Below, piece after piece: positions 16,851-25,135 of a stretch of DNA of 41,645 bases. Position numbers and translations under genes: made by a program. Each line of letters begins with the position of its first letter. Position 1 is the first letter of the stretch. The notes beneath the pieces are model-generated. The model was not told where the DNA came from. It did no database searches and saw only the letters and a program-made list of their open reading frames with translations. The DNA comes from Candidatus Eisenbacteria bacterium (GTDB lineage Bacteria > Eisenbacteria > RBG-16-71-46 > SZUA-252). Location of the stretch: assembly GCA_005893275.1 (NCBI GenBank), contig VBOW01000038.1:1-41645 (forward strand), in the 5' to 3' direction.

Positions 16851-18176
16851 CTACGGCCGGTCAAACCGGCTCACGCTCCAGATATTCGTGCCGCGCCGCT
16901 CGGTATCGTAGAAGCCGTTCGTGCCGTATCCGTCGATTCGATTGGACACGAAGAAAATCTTGATGCCGTCGCTGGAAAACCTCGGGTGGAATTCGTCGGC
17001 GATCCCTCGGGTGACGGGCCGCGCCGACGCGGGATCCGAAGCGTTGGCGTTGATGATCCAAAGGTCCCGATCCGTGCGACCGGGCGCCCGTTTGGCGAAC
17101 ACGATGTGTTGCCCGTCGGGCGACCAATCGGGCTCGGCCGCAGCGGAGTCCGGAAGCCATTGTGGGAAAGACGAGCTGCTGCTGTTGCCGGAAACGCTCA
17201 GCTTGTAGAGACCCAGGGATTTCCGCGCGTTGAGGGATTGATAGTTGGTGTACGACTCAACCACGATGGAATCTCCCGATCCTTTCCACCCTCCGTTCAC
17301 ATAAGCGGTCAAGACCTCCGTCTGGTTCGAATCGGCAAGCGGGAACGGCGGAAACGCGAAGTTGGAGACATCGCGCACCCAGGGCTTCGGCCTTCCGAAA
17401 TTGAACGAGAGGCTGTCGGTGTGATAGAGGAGCATCGGGCCGCTCGGCGCGAATCTCGGTCCCCCCGGGAAGGCGTTCGTGTTCGAGTTCCAGCTCACGA
17501 CCGGGAGCGCCGTCGTGGTGTCGCCCCCCGTAGGAGGGACCATCCAGATCGAGGGCCCGCCGTCGCTGCCGCGCCTGCGCGCCGAGAATACGACCCGCGA
17601 TCCGTCCGACTGGGCCGTCGGCGAGGTCACCTGCCAGAAATCCTGCGTGATCTGCTCCGGCGCGCCCAGCGGCATGGCGAGCGCCCAGACATCCGACTCG
17701 CCGGTCGAAGAGTTGCGAACCTCCGCGTAATAGATCCTTCCCCCCGCCGGAGGCGCCACGTCGAACTTGACCGCGACCGAGCGCGTCCAGCGCTCGAACT
17801 CGTTGTCGACGTATACCTGGAACGTGCGCGTTTTGAAGAAATCCACGTTGTTCAGATCGTCGTGCGCCTGGATCGAGACGGTCACCGGATAGACGCCGAT
17901 CGAATCAGGCGGCGTCCAGTGAACGGTCTGACTCGTGGAGTCGGCCAGGATGCCCGCGGCCGCGGTCCAGTGATACCGCACGGCGTAGCCGCGCGGATTC
18001 GTCACGATGGCGGTGAGCGCGTTCAAAATCCCCCGAACGGCCGGCTCGTGATCGGTGCTCAGGTTCGCGATCACGGGCGTGAAGGCGCCCTCGACGTTGA
18101 GGGTCTTGTCTTTGGAGCAGCCGGTGAGGATCAGAAGGACAAGGATCCCCACCCGGAGCCCACGATTGCGATTCAT
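16851..18176 (-). CDS. TolB-like beta-propeller lipoprotein
   Basis: The 441-residue product begins MNRNRGLRV and has a lipobox LLILTGCSKD, so it is exported and lipid-anchored. Residues about 45-130 look like an Ig/PKD-type beta domain (HWTPPDSIGVYPVTVSIQAH). The remainder carries PD40 propeller repeats: IYYAEVRNSSTGESDVWAL, SPTAQSDGSRVVFSARR, EPDWSPDGQHIVFAK and HPRFSSDGIKIFFVSNR. Such proteins are periplasmic or surface binding scaffolds; the partner is unknown. The ATG at 18176 has GGAG 12 bases upstream; an earlier GTG at 18206 runs through that site and is rejected. It is not in the tolB-pal operon, which lies 5 kb away with its own TolB. Confidence 0.85.
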   Translation of the reverse strand: MNRNRGLRVGILVLLILTGCSKDKTLNVEGAFTPVIANLSTDHEPAVRGILNALTAIVTNPRGYAVRYHWTAAAGILADSTSQTVHWTPPDSIGVYPVTVSIQAHDDLNNVDFFKTRTFQVYVDNEFERWTRSVAVKFDVAPPAGGRIYYAEVRNSSTGESDVWALAMPLGAPEQITQDFWQVTSPTAQSDGSRVVFSARRRGSDGGPSIWMVPPTGGDTTTALPVVSWNSNTNAFPGGPRFAPSGPMLLYHTDSLSFNFGRPKPWVRDVSNFAFPPFPLADSNQTEVLTAYVNGGWKGSGDSIVVESYTNYQSLNARKSLGLYKLSVSGNSSSSSFPQWLPDSAAAEPDWSPDGQHIVFAKRAPGRTDRDLWIINANASDPASARPVTRGIADEFHPRFSSDGIKIFFVSNRIDGYGTNGFYDTERRGTNIWSVSRFDRP

Positions 18177-18220
18177 GGAAGGGAAATGCTCCTTTCTGGG
18201 GGACACGGCGGTAGCGCGAA

Positions 18221-18250
18221 ACCCTATCAGGTACCGGTGGCTTCCGTCAA
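18221..18250 (-). promoter_or_regulatory. Candidate promoter of the TolB-like lipoprotein gene
   Basis: TTGACG (18245-18250), an 18-nt spacer and TAGGGT (18221-18226) on the minus strand. The TGA of the PTS IIA-like gene lies inside the -35 box. Confidence 0.45.
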
Positions 18251-18744
18251 CCCGGCGGCTGTGGGGAGTAGGGCTCGGCGCGAAGGAAATGAGCCTCCGC
18301 GTCGCGCAACATCGCGAGAAACTCCTCCGGAGTTTCGCTCCGCCGGAGCGAGTCCCGGACCGTTTCTTCCTTGAGGAGGCGGGAGACGTTGGCCAGCGCC
18401 TTCACGTGGGGACCCCGAAGGCTCTCGGGAGAGACGAGGAGAATGAACAGGGTCGCCGGCTCGCCGTCCATCGAATCGAAATCGACCCCGAGCCGGGACA
18501 CGCCGCACGCGGCGACGAGCTGATCCAAGAGCCGCGTCTTTCCGTGCGGGATCGCGACGCCGTTTCCGATCCCGGTCGACATCATGGACTCTCGCTGGAG
18601 CACCTTGCTCAGGATCTCACCCTTCGTGTCCACGCGGTGCGCGGACTCAAGGAGCTGCACCAGCTCCTTGATGCACGATTCCTTGTCGCGGGCCTTGAGC
18701 GAGAGCGAGATCGCGTCTTCGTTCAGCAATTCGGACAGATGCAT
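18247..18744 (-). CDS. PTS EIIA type-2 (fructose/nitrogen) domain protein, PtsN-like
   Basis: The 165-residue product is a single EIIA-2 domain. The N-terminus MHLSELLNEDAISLSL and the active-site block GIGNGVAIPHGKT are diagnostic; His67 in IPHGKT is the residue phosphorylated by HPr or NPr. LFILLVSPESLRGPHVKALA follows as in PtsN/FruA domains. No EIIB, EIIC, HPr or EI gene is nearby, so a regulatory role as in PtsN is more likely than sugar transport; that is inference. The ATG at 18744 has GGAGAG at good spacing; an upstream GTG at 18801 is less likely. It sits between clpB and a lipoprotein gene with its own promoter. Confidence 0.9.
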   Translation of the reverse strand: MHLSELLNEDAISLSLKARDKESCIKELVQLLESAHRVDTKGEILSKVLQRESMMSTGIGNGVAIPHGKTRLLDQLVAACGVSRLGVDFDSMDGEPATLFILLVSPESLRGPHVKALANVSRLLKEETVRDSLRRSETPEEFLAMLRDAEAHFLRAEPYSPQPPG

Positions 18745-18819
18745 TCGGCTCTCCGGCTGGTCCGAGACTCGGCTCGGAGACGAAACGGGCGGGCGGCTCA
18801 CATGCTCCAGGGAGCCGCC

Positions 18820-18849
18820 ACGTTATCCGCCGTGCTCCGGAAGCGTCAA
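18820..18849 (-). promoter_or_regulatory. Candidate promoter of the PTS IIA-like gene
   Basis: TTGACG (18844-18849), an 18-nt spacer and TAACGT (18820-18825) on the minus strand. The clpB stop TGA (18846-18848) is inside the -35 box, the same arrangement as at 4050 and 18245. Confidence 0.4.
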
Positions 18850-21455
18850 GCGGAAAACGCCTTGGCGAGCCTCTCGAACCGGAGCTCCTCACCGCGCCCC
18901 TTCACGCTGATGTGAACGGCGTCGCCCGGATGAAACTCGCCCTTCAGCAATCCCGCGGCGAGCGGGTTCTGAATGCGGCGCTCGATCAAGCGACGGAGCG
19001 GACGCGCGCCGAAAACCGGGTCGTATCCTTCGCGCGCCAGGAAATCGAGCACCTCGTCGTCCGCCTCGAGGGAAATCTCTTTCTCCTTGAGGCGCCGCTC
19101 CACCTTGCCCAGCTCGAGCTTGACGATCTGCCGGAGCGACTCTCTCGAGAGCGGCTCGAAGATCAGGATCTCGTCGATTCGGTTCAGGAGCTCCGGACGG
19201 AAATGTCCCCGGAGGGCCGCCATGAGGCGGTTCCGCATGGCCTCGCCCGACTCCCCGCCCGACTCGAGGATGAGATCGCTTCCGATATTGCTCGTCATCG
19301 CGATCAGCGTGTTCCTGAAATCGACGGTCCTTCCCTGCCCGTCCGTGAGCCGCCCGTCCTCCAGGATCTGAAGCAGGATCTGGGCGACATCGGGATGCGC
19401 CTTCTCGATTTCATCGAGGAGGACCACCGAATAGGGGCGCCGGCGCACCGCTTCCGTGAGCTGACCCCCTTCCTCGAAGCCGACGTACCCCGGCGGGGAG
19501 CCGATGAGGCGGGCGACGGAGTGCTTCTCCATGTATTCCGACATGTCGATCCGAACCATCGCGCGCTCGTCGTCGAAGAGAAATTCCGCCAGCGCGCGCA
19601 CCAGCTCCGTTTTTCCCACACCGGTCGGGCCGAGGAAGAGAAACGAGCCGAGCGGGCGGTTGGGGTCCTGGAGCCCCGCCCGGGCGCGCCGGACCGCGTC
19701 CGACACGGCTCGAACCGCCTCGTCTTGGCCCACGACCCGCTGCGTGAGGCGCTCCTCCATGTGCAGCAGCTTCGCCAGCTCCCCCTCGAGGAGCCGTTGC
19801 ACCGGAATGCCGCTCCACCGCGCGACCACCTCGGCGATGTCCTCCGCGTCCACCTCCTCTTTCAGGATCTTGAGGTCCTTCTGGAGGGTGGCGAGATCGG
19901 TGCTCAGCTTCTGAAGCTCCTTCTCGAGGCCGGCGATCGATCCGTAACGGATTTCCGCGACGCGTCCGAGATCCCCCGCGCGCTCCGCCCGCTGCTCCTC
20001 GATCTTCAGGCTCTCGATCCGCTCCTTCGTTTGCCGGATCTTCCCGATCAGGTCGCGCTCCTTCTCCCAGTGCGCGCGGAGCCGCCCCAGCTCCTTCTCG
20101 GACCGGGCGATCTCCTCCTCGATCTCGCGCCGGCGCTCCTTCGAGACCGGGTCGCGCTCCCGCTCGAGCGCTCGGAGCTCGATCTCGAGCTGGCGTTTCC
20201 TCCGCTCGAGGACGTCGATCTCGGCCGGCATGCTGTCGATCTCGATCCGGAGCCGCGAGGCCGCTTCGTCGATCAGATCGATCGCCTTGTCGGGAAGCTG
20301 GCGCTCGGTCAGATACCGGTGCGAGAGCGTCGCCGCGGCTATGAGCGCGGCGTCCTGGATTTTCACGCCGTGGTGGACTTCGTAGCGCTCCTTCAGGCCC
20401 CGGAGGATCGCGATCGTGTCCTCGACCGAGGGCTCGCCGACGAGGATCGGCTGGAAACGCCTCTCGAGCGCGGCGTCCTTCTCGATCCGCTTCCGATACT
20501 CGTCGATCGTGGTCGCGCCGATGCAGTGAAGCTCCCCGCGGGCGAGCGCGGGCTTCAGGAGGTTCGAGGCGTCCAGCGCGCCCTCCGCGGCCCCCGCGCC
20601 CACCAGCGTGTGCAGCTCGTCGATGAAGAGGATCACCTGGCCCTCGGCGCGCGTGACCTCCTTCAAGACCGCTTTGAGCCGCTCCTCGAACTGCCCGCGG
20701 TACTGCGCGCCGGCGAGGAGAGCCCCCAGATCGAGCGCGACCACGCGGCGGTCCTTGAGCCCCTCCGGCACGTCGCCGCTCACGATCCTCTGCGCGAGCC
20801 CCTCGACGATCGCGGTCTTTCCCACGCCGGGCTCGCCGATCAGCACGGGATTGTTCTTCGTGCGCCTCGAGAGCACCTGGATCACGCGCCGGATCTCCTC
20901 GTCGCGCCCGATCACCGGATCGAGCTTTCCCTTGCGCGCGAGATCGGTCAGATCGCGGGCGTACTTCGCGAGCGCCTGGTATTTCTCCTCGGGATTGGGA
21001 TCGACGACCTGTTCTCCGCCGCGGACGCTCAGGAGCGCGTGGTAGATCGCCTCGCGCGTGGCTCCGGCTTCGCGGAGGATGCGCCCCGCCTCCTGGGACA
21101 CGGCGGGATCGACCATCGCGAGGAGGAGATGCTCGGTGCTGACGTACTGGTCCTGGAGCCGCTCCGCTTCGGTCTCGGCGTTCTCGATGATTTGCCGGAG
21201 CGCCGCGGAGACGACGACCTGCCTTGCCCCCGACACCTTGGGGAGCTGCTTGAATCGTGCCTCGAGCGCCCGCTGAAGGCGGTCGAGCGGAATCTTGGCG
21301 GTCTCGAGGATCGGACGGACCGCGCCGTCTTTCTGTTCGAGCAGCTCGGCCAGGAGGTGCTCGGGCTCGATCTCGGGATGGCCCGCTCGGTCGGCGCGCT
21401 CTTGCGCCGCGGCGAGAGCTTCCTGGCTCTTGGTTGTTAGACGGTCGAAGCGCAT
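18846..21455 (-). CDS. clpB: ATP-dependent disaggregase ClpB
   Basis: A hexameric AAA+ chaperone that pulls polypeptides out of aggregates together with DnaK. The 869-residue product has the full ClpB plan. An N domain (residues 1-145) begins [17 protein letters not shown]-1 has Walker [10 protein letters not shown] near residue 207 and Walker [16 protein letters not shown] long coiled-coil M domain (about 400-530), rich in Glu/Arg/Leu, separates ClpB from ClpA and ClpC. AAA-2 has GPTGVGKTE and [14 protein letters not shown]. The start ATG follows a GGTGAG Shine-Dalgarno. No CIRCE element or sigma32-like promoter is seen upstream; a TATACT at 21516-21521 could be a -10 box but lacks a good -35. 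Confidence 0.98.
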   Translation of the reverse strand: MRFDRLTTKSQEALAAAQERADRAGHPEIEPEHLLAELLEQKDGAVRPILETAKIPLDRLQRALEARFKQLPKVSGARQVVVSAALRQIIENAETEAERLQDQYVSTEHLLLAMVDPAVSQEAGRILREAGATREAIYHALLSVRGGEQVVDPNPEEKYQALAKYARDLTDLARKGKLDPVIGRDEEIRRVIQVLSRRTKNNPVLIGEPGVGKTAIVEGLAQRIVSGDVPEGLKDRRVVALDLGALLAGAQYRGQFEERLKAVLKEVTRAEGQVILFIDELHTLVGAGAAEGALDASNLLKPALARGELHCIGATTIDEYRKRIEKDAALERRFQPILVGEPSVEDTIAILRGLKERYEVHHGVKIQDAALIAAATLSHRYLTERQLPDKAIDLIDEAASRLRIEIDSMPAEIDVLERRKRQLEIELRALERERDPVSKERRREIEEEIARSEKELGRLRAHWEKERDLIGKIRQTKERIESLKIEEQRAERAGDLGRVAEIRYGSIAGLEKELQKLSTDLATLQKDLKILKEEVDAEDIAEVVARWSGIPVQRLLEGELAKLLHMEERLTQRVVGQDEAVRAVSDAVRRARAGLQDPNRPLGSFLFLGPTGVGKTELVRALAEFLFDDERAMVRIDMSEYMEKHSVARLIGSPPGYVGFEEGGQLTEAVRRRPYSVVLLDEIEKAHPDVAQILLQILEDGRLTDGQGRTVDFRNTLIAMTSNIGSDLILESGGESGEAMRNRLMAALRGHFRPELLNRIDEILIFEPLSRESLRQIVKLELGKVERRLKEKEISLEADDEVLDFLAREGYDPVFGARPLRRLIERRIQNPLAAGLLKGEFHPGDAVHISVKGRGEELRFERLAKAFSA

Positions 21456-21535
21456 GGCTCACCTTTCCGTTGGCTCCCCACCCGCGGCGTCGCGCGACCG
21501 CGCGGCGCCCTCCCGAGTATACAGCCACGGCAGCC

Positions 21536-21564
21536 TTGATCGGACCGCCCTCCCCGCATACAGT
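21536..21564 (+). promoter_or_regulatory. Candidate promoter of the methyltransferase gene, nearly leaderless
   Basis: TTGATC (21536-21541), a 17-nt spacer and TACAGT (21559-21564) place the transcription start about four bases before the ATG at 21575. The site lies in the 119-bp divergent interval shared with clpB. Confidence 0.35.
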
Positions 21565-21574
21565 CGGAAACGCG

Positions 21575-22318
21575 ATGCCCCAGGCTCCTTCCTACCAGCA
21601 GCCCGATCTTGTCACGGTCTGGGACAAGGTTTCGGAGCGCTACCGGAACATCGATCTCGCGGCGCCGGACCACCGGGCCAACATGGAACGGTTCCTCGAA
21701 CGCGTCGGCCCGCCCGCGGGTCGCTCCTTCTGCGAAGTCGGCTCCGGCTCCGGTACGACGAGCGCGGCTCTCGCCCAGAGGGGCGCGCGGGTCACGCTGG
21801 TCGACATCTCGCCGAGATCGCTCGCGTTCGCGCGGGGGCATTTCCAAGGGCTGGGGCTTCGGGGGCACTACGCGATCCAAGACGGGCTTCACCTCGGATT
21901 TCGCGACGGCGCCTTCGACGTCGTCTGGAACGGGGGCGTGATCGAGCACTTCACCGACGAGGGGAAGGTGGCGCTGATCCGCGAGATGTATCGGATCACG
22001 CGGCCCGGCGGCCTTCTTCTCATCGTGGTTCCGAACGCGCGTGATCTGCCGTTTCGCCTCGGGAAATGGATCGCGGAACGGCGCGGGAAGTGGATCTTCG
22101 GCTACGAGGACGACCTCTCGGAGGCGCGCTTCAGGAGGCTGGCGGAGCGCGCCGGGCTCCCGCGGGTCGAATTCTCCGCGCACAACCCCATTGTCGGGTG
22201 GTGGTTTTTACCCTACGGGCGCTGGCTCACGGATCGGCTGGGGCTCAACACGACGCGGTGGCATGCCAAGCAGACGAGGTTTGGCCACGCGCTCTCCCTG
22301 GCGGCGAGGAAACCGTAG
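21575..22318 (+). CDS. Class I SAM-dependent methyltransferase
   Basis: The 247-residue product has the Rossmann-type methyltransferase fold. Motif I CEVGSGSGTTSAALAQRG near residue 53 binds SAM. The acidic end of strand 2 is VTLVDISPRSLAFAR. Post-motif FDVVWNGGVIEHFTDE and ITRPGGLLLIVVPN follow in Methyltransf_11 order. The substrate is not readable. The C-terminal 60 residues are aromatic-rich (NPIVGWWFLPYGRW) and may bind a lipid, quinone-like or other bulky substrate; this is a guess. It stands alone on the plus strand, divergent from clpB and convergent with cpoB. The open frame extends upstream through clpB, but the ATG at 21575 marks the start of homologous sequence. Confidence 0.85.
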   Translation: MPQAPSYQQPDLVTVWDKVSERYRNIDLAAPDHRANMERFLERVGPPAGRSFCEVGSGSGTTSAALAQRGARVTLVDISPRSLAFARGHFQGLGLRGHYAIQDGLHLGFRDGAFDVVWNGGVIEHFTDEGKVALIREMYRITRPGGLLLIVVPNARDLPFRLGKWIAERRGKWIFGYEDDLSEARFRRLAERAGLPRVEFSAHNPIVGWWFLPYGRWLTDRLGLNTTRWHAKQTRFGHALSLAARKP

Positions 22319-22336
22319 GCCGCCGCCCGCGCCCTC

Positions 22337-22351
22337 GGACGCAAGGCGTCC
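22337..22351. terminator. Short hairpin between convergent methyltransferase and cpoB genes
   Basis: GGACGC/GCGTCC with an AAG loop fills most of the 34-base gap between the two convergent stop codons. It reads the same on both strands, so it could serve both genes. No T-run is present, so confidence is modest. Confidence 0.4.
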
Positions 22352-22352
22352 C

Positions 22353-23120
22353 TCAGCCCTTCTGCGCGAGGCGCTCGCGCGCCAGCCGGGCCTCGTCGCT
22401 CCTCGGATACCTCTGGATCACCATCCCGTAGTAGCGCTTCGCCTGATCCATATCCTTGAGTCGGGCGTAGGCGATCCCGGTCTTGAGCAGCGCCGCGGGG
22501 ACCTTGTCCCCCCGGGGATATTTCTCGGCGATTTTCTTGAACGCCTCGATCGCGCCCTGGAAATCTCCGAGGGCGTACGCGCACTCCCCGATCCAGTACT
22601 GCGCGTTGTCGGAAACTTCCGTGTCGGGATAGCGGCGCAGGTATTCCGTGAAGGCCTCCTTCGCGAGGCCGTAGCGCCCCGAAGCGAGGTCCGAGTACGC
22701 GGCCTGGTACGCCTCCTCCGGGTCCATGCCCCCCGCCGTGGAATCGCGCGTGGAGCGCCCGCCGGTGGCGACGCGTACGCTGTCCGATGAGGAAATCCTC
22801 TGTTTCACGTTCTCGACCTTCTGCGCGAGCTGCGTGAAGCGCACTCCGGATTCCTCGAGCTTTCCCTGGAGCATGTCCATTCTCTGGTTCAGCTCGGAGA
22901 GGCGCGTGTCGGAGCTCGCCCGGGTCGCCTGAACCCCCTCGCGCGTGCTCTCCACCTTTTGTTCGAGCGCGGCGAGGCGGCGCTGCATCTGCGCCTGGGT
23001 CGTGAGAAGGCTGTCGAGCGAGCTGGAGGTCGAGCGATAGTAGCCCGAGGGCGCGCAGCCGGCCGCCGCGATCGCCGCAGCCACCGCGCCCGCGATTAGG
23101 TATCGAGGGCGCACCGTCAT
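22353..23120 (-). CDS. cpoB: CpoB/YbgF-like Tol-associated protein
   Basis: The periplasmic partner of the Tol-Pal system, coordinating outer-membrane constriction and peptidoglycan synthesis. The 255-residue product has a lipobox IAAAGCAPSG near residue 22, so it may be lipid-anchored, unlike E. coli CpoB. A coiled-coil region, about residues 30-112 (TTQAQMQRRLAALEQKVEST), forms the trimerisation stalk. A TPR-like C-terminal part, about 132-255, has AYSDLASGRYGLAKEAFTEY, YPDTEVSDNAQYWIGECAY and YPRGDKVPAALLKTGIAYAR. It overlaps the pal stop as ATGA and is the last gene of the run. Position after pal matches proteobacterial tol loci. Confidence 0.9.
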   Translation of the reverse strand: MTVRPRYLIAGAVAAAIAAAGCAPSGYYRSTSSSLDSLLTTQAQMQRRLAALEQKVESTREGVQATRASSDTRLSELNQRMDMLQGKLEESGVRFTQLAQKVENVKQRISSSDSVRVATGGRSTRDSTAGGMDPEEAYQAAYSDLASGRYGLAKEAFTEYLRRYPDTEVSDNAQYWIGECAYALGDFQGAIEAFKKIAEKYPRGDKVPAALLKTGIAYARLKDMDQAKRYYGMVIQRYPRSDEARLARERLAQKG

Positions 23121-23641
23121 TTGGGAACGATATGAGCGCGGCGATTCTTGGCCCAGGCCGACTCCTCATGGCCGGGGTCGAAGGGGCGCTCCTTTCCGTA
23201 CGAGATCGTCGTGAGCCGGTTGCCCGATACGCCGTAGCTCATGAGGTACTCCTTGGCGGCGCGGGCCCGTTTCTCCCCGAGCGCCAGGTTGTACTCGACC
23301 GAGCCGCGCTCGTCGCAATGCCCTTCGATCACGACGTTCGTCCTGGAGTTCTTCTCGAGGTACTTGCCGTCTCGCTCGAGCGCCGACTTGGCGTCCTGAC
23401 GGAGCGAGTAGTCGTCGAAATCGAAAAAAGCATCCTCGATCGAGAGCCTTTCGCCCGTTTCGCCCGAAGGGGGAGGCGGTGGGGTCGTCTCGGAAGGAGG
23501 CGGAGGGGTCGTTTCGGTGGGCGGGGGCTCGATCTGCCCCTGCGAGCTGACTTTCTTCCTTGAGGCGCAGCCCGGTGCCAGGGCGAGCACGATCAGGAGC
23601 CCAAGCGACGTAGCGGAGGCGATCCGTGGCGTTAGGCGCAT
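23117..23641 (-). CDS. pal: Peptidoglycan-associated lipoprotein Pal
   Basis: An outer-membrane lipoprotein that grips peptidoglycan and binds TolB. The 174-residue product has a signal peptide with lipobox LALAPGC near residue 25. A Pro/Thr-rich spacer (PPPTETTPPPPSETTPPPPP) spans about residues 40-58 and is longer than in E. coli. An OmpA-like domain from about 65 carries FFDFDDYSLR and VVIEGHCDERGSVEYNLALG, a classic Pal signature with the diaminopimelate-binding Asp/Arg. The start ATG follows a 129-bp gap from tolB that holds its own promoter. It is coupled to cpoB by ATGA. Confidence 0.96.
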   Translation of the reverse strand: MRLTPRIASATSLGLLIVLALAPGCASRKKVSSQGQIEPPPTETTPPPPSETTPPPPPSGETGERLSIEDAFFDFDDYSLRQDAKSALERDGKYLEKNSRTNVVIEGHCDERGSVEYNLALGEKRARAAKEYLMSYGVSGNRLTTISYGKERPFDPGHEESAWAKNRRAHIVPK

Positions 23642-23699
23642 AAAGTGTCTCCCATCCGGTTCAGGTGGTTGGACGGCAACGACTTCCGGAACTTTTTCG

Positions 23700-23729
23700 A
23701 ACCTAGCACAGCCCCCCGGGGAGCGTCAA
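23700..23729 (-). promoter_or_regulatory. Candidate internal promoter for pal-cpoB
   Basis: TTGACG (23724-23729), an 18-nt spacer and TAGGTT (23700-23705) on the minus strand, within the tolB-pal gap. It would let pal and cpoB be made above the level of the long upstream operon. Confidence 0.5.
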
Positions 23730-23740
23730 CCCGAACCGCC

Positions 23741-23757
23741 CCGGGCGGACGCCCCGG
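23741..23757 (-). terminator. GC-rich hairpin just after tolB
   Basis: GGGC/GCCC with a GTCC loop, extended by two C-G pairs past one bulge, begins about 14 bases after the tolB stop and just before the pal promoter. It has the same core as the hairpin at 13160-13175. No T-run follows, so it may attenuate or stabilise rather than terminate. Confidence 0.35.
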
Positions 23758-23770
23758 CCTCCCCGACACC

Positions 23771-25135
23771 CTAGCTCCGGGTCGCGATCCGGGCTTTCGG
23801 CCTCGGACCCCAGGAAGGATTGAAGCTTTCCCCCTCGTTCGTAAGCCGCAGGATGTCGCTCCCGTCGGCGTTCATCATGAATATCTGCCGTTTTCCCTCC
23901 CGGCTTGAGCTGAAAACGATCTTTCGGCCGTCGGGGGACCAGTGCGGGTTTTCGTTATGCCCGGCGTTCGAGGTGACCTGGATCGGATTCGCGCCGTTCG
24001 CGTCCATGACGATGACGTCGAAGATGCCGTCGTGGCGCGCGGCGTAGCAGATCTTGTCCCCCTTGGGGGACCATTGGGGCGAGTCGTTGTAGCTCCCCTC
24101 GATCGTGACGAGCCTTTGGTTCAATCCGTCCACGTCCATCACGAAGACTTGCGGCGAGCCGGTGCGGTTGGAGGTGAAGACGATCTCGCGTCCCGTGGGG
24201 CTGAAGGAGGGGGAGGTGTCGATCACGGCGTTTCGCGTGAGACGCTTCGCGGTCTGCGCATCGCGGCTGATGAGATAGATTTCCGCGTTGCCGTCCCGCG
24301 AGAGCGTGCAGGCGATCCACTTCCCGTCCGGGGAATAGCTCGGAGCGGTGTTGAGGCCGGGGCGCGTCGAGAACGGGTAGGACGCGCCCTTGGTCAAATC
24401 GAACAGGTAGAGATCCGGGTTGCCGCGGCGGAACGTGGTGAACGCGAGCTCGCTCCCCCACGGCGCCCACACGGGGGAGAGCGCCAGGCTGTTGTCGTGC
24501 GTCACCTGCCGGCGATTCTCGCCGTCATAGTCCATCACCCAGATTTCCTTCACGCGTCCATCCTGTTTCACGTACGCGATCTTCGTTTCGGCGATCCCAC
24601 GCTCTCCGGTCAGCGCCTCGAGCACGTCGTCCGCGAATACGTGCATCGTCTGGCGGAGGGTCCCCTCCGTGAACGGGTAGGTCCGATCCAGGGCCACGTC
24701 GCCGGTGCCCACGTCGATCGCCTGCCCGTGGAACTGGAGGAACCCGCCTCCGCCTCCGACGTCCACACCGCCCTCGACCCGGACCGTTCCGGCCAGGGAG
24801 GGATCGGCGGCGGGCTTGCCCTCCATCGGTTCGACGTCGGCGACCGTGAAGACCCCAGAGAGCTCGAAGTCATTCCTCGCGACCGCGCGTCCCTGGTTGG
24901 GCGCCTGGCCCACGGGGCCGTAGCCGCGGAATCGGGCGAGGAGAAGAGGCGATTTCATCGTGCCCCTCGCCTGGACGCCGATTCTCACCTGGGTCTGGGC
25001 GCGCAGGAGTCGGGCCGAGAGCAGGGTTCCCGTGAGCAGAAACGCCGCGACACCCAGAACAAGAACGGCTCGCGGGCGGAGCGCGGCGGTTCGGGTCGGG
25101 GCCCCGCGCGGCCTACTGGGCGAATTCGAATCCAA
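23771..25135 (-). CDS. tolB: Tol-Pal system protein TolB
   Basis: A periplasmic propeller that relays between TolA and Pal. The 454-residue product has a basic N-terminus and a hydrophobic export segment, AVLVLGVAAFLLTGTLL (residues about 23-40), followed by the mature start QTQVRIGVQ. The N-terminal alpha/beta domain runs to about residue 190 (RNDFELSGVFTVAD). Then come PD40 propeller blades, including VWAPWGSELAFTTFRRGNPD, PSYSPDGKWIACTLSRDGNA, SFSPTGREIVFTSNRTGSPQ and HWSPDGRKIVFSSSREGKRQ. The start is a TTG overlapping the tonB/tolA-like stop by 23 bases; no better start is in frame. Confidence 0.93.
   Translation of the reverse strand: MDSNSPSRPRGAPTRTAALRPRAVLVLGVAAFLLTGTLLSARLLRAQTQVRIGVQARGTMKSPLLLARFRGYGPVGQAPNQGRAVARNDFELSGVFTVADVEPMEGKPAADPSLAGTVRVEGGVDVGGGGGFLQFHGQAIDVGTGDVALDRTYPFTEGTLRQTMHVFADDVLEALTGERGIAETKIAYVKQDGRVKEIWVMDYDGENRRQVTHDNSLALSPVWAPWGSELAFTTFRRGNPDLYLFDLTKGASYPFSTRPGLNTAPSYSPDGKWIACTLSRDGNAEIYLISRDAQTAKRLTRNAVIDTSPSFSPTGREIVFTSNRTGSPQVFVMDVDGLNQRLVTIEGSYNDSPQWSPKGDKICYAARHDGIFDVIVMDANGANPIQVTSNAGHNENPHWSPDGRKIVFSSSREGKRQIFMMNADGSDILRLTNEGESFNPSWGPRPKARIATRS

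Noticed and set aside
4361-21440. Very long plus-strand open frames opposite glyS, pgpH, aspS and clpB (for example 4361-6310, 9068-11287, 13199-15490, 18912-21440)
   Set aside because: High-GC antisense shadows; the opposite strand has full, motif-complete housekeeping genes.
21456-21574. CIRCE or sigma32 heat-shock element upstream of clpB
   Set aside because: No TTAGCACTC inverted repeat or CCCCAT-type -10 is present in the 119-bp interval.
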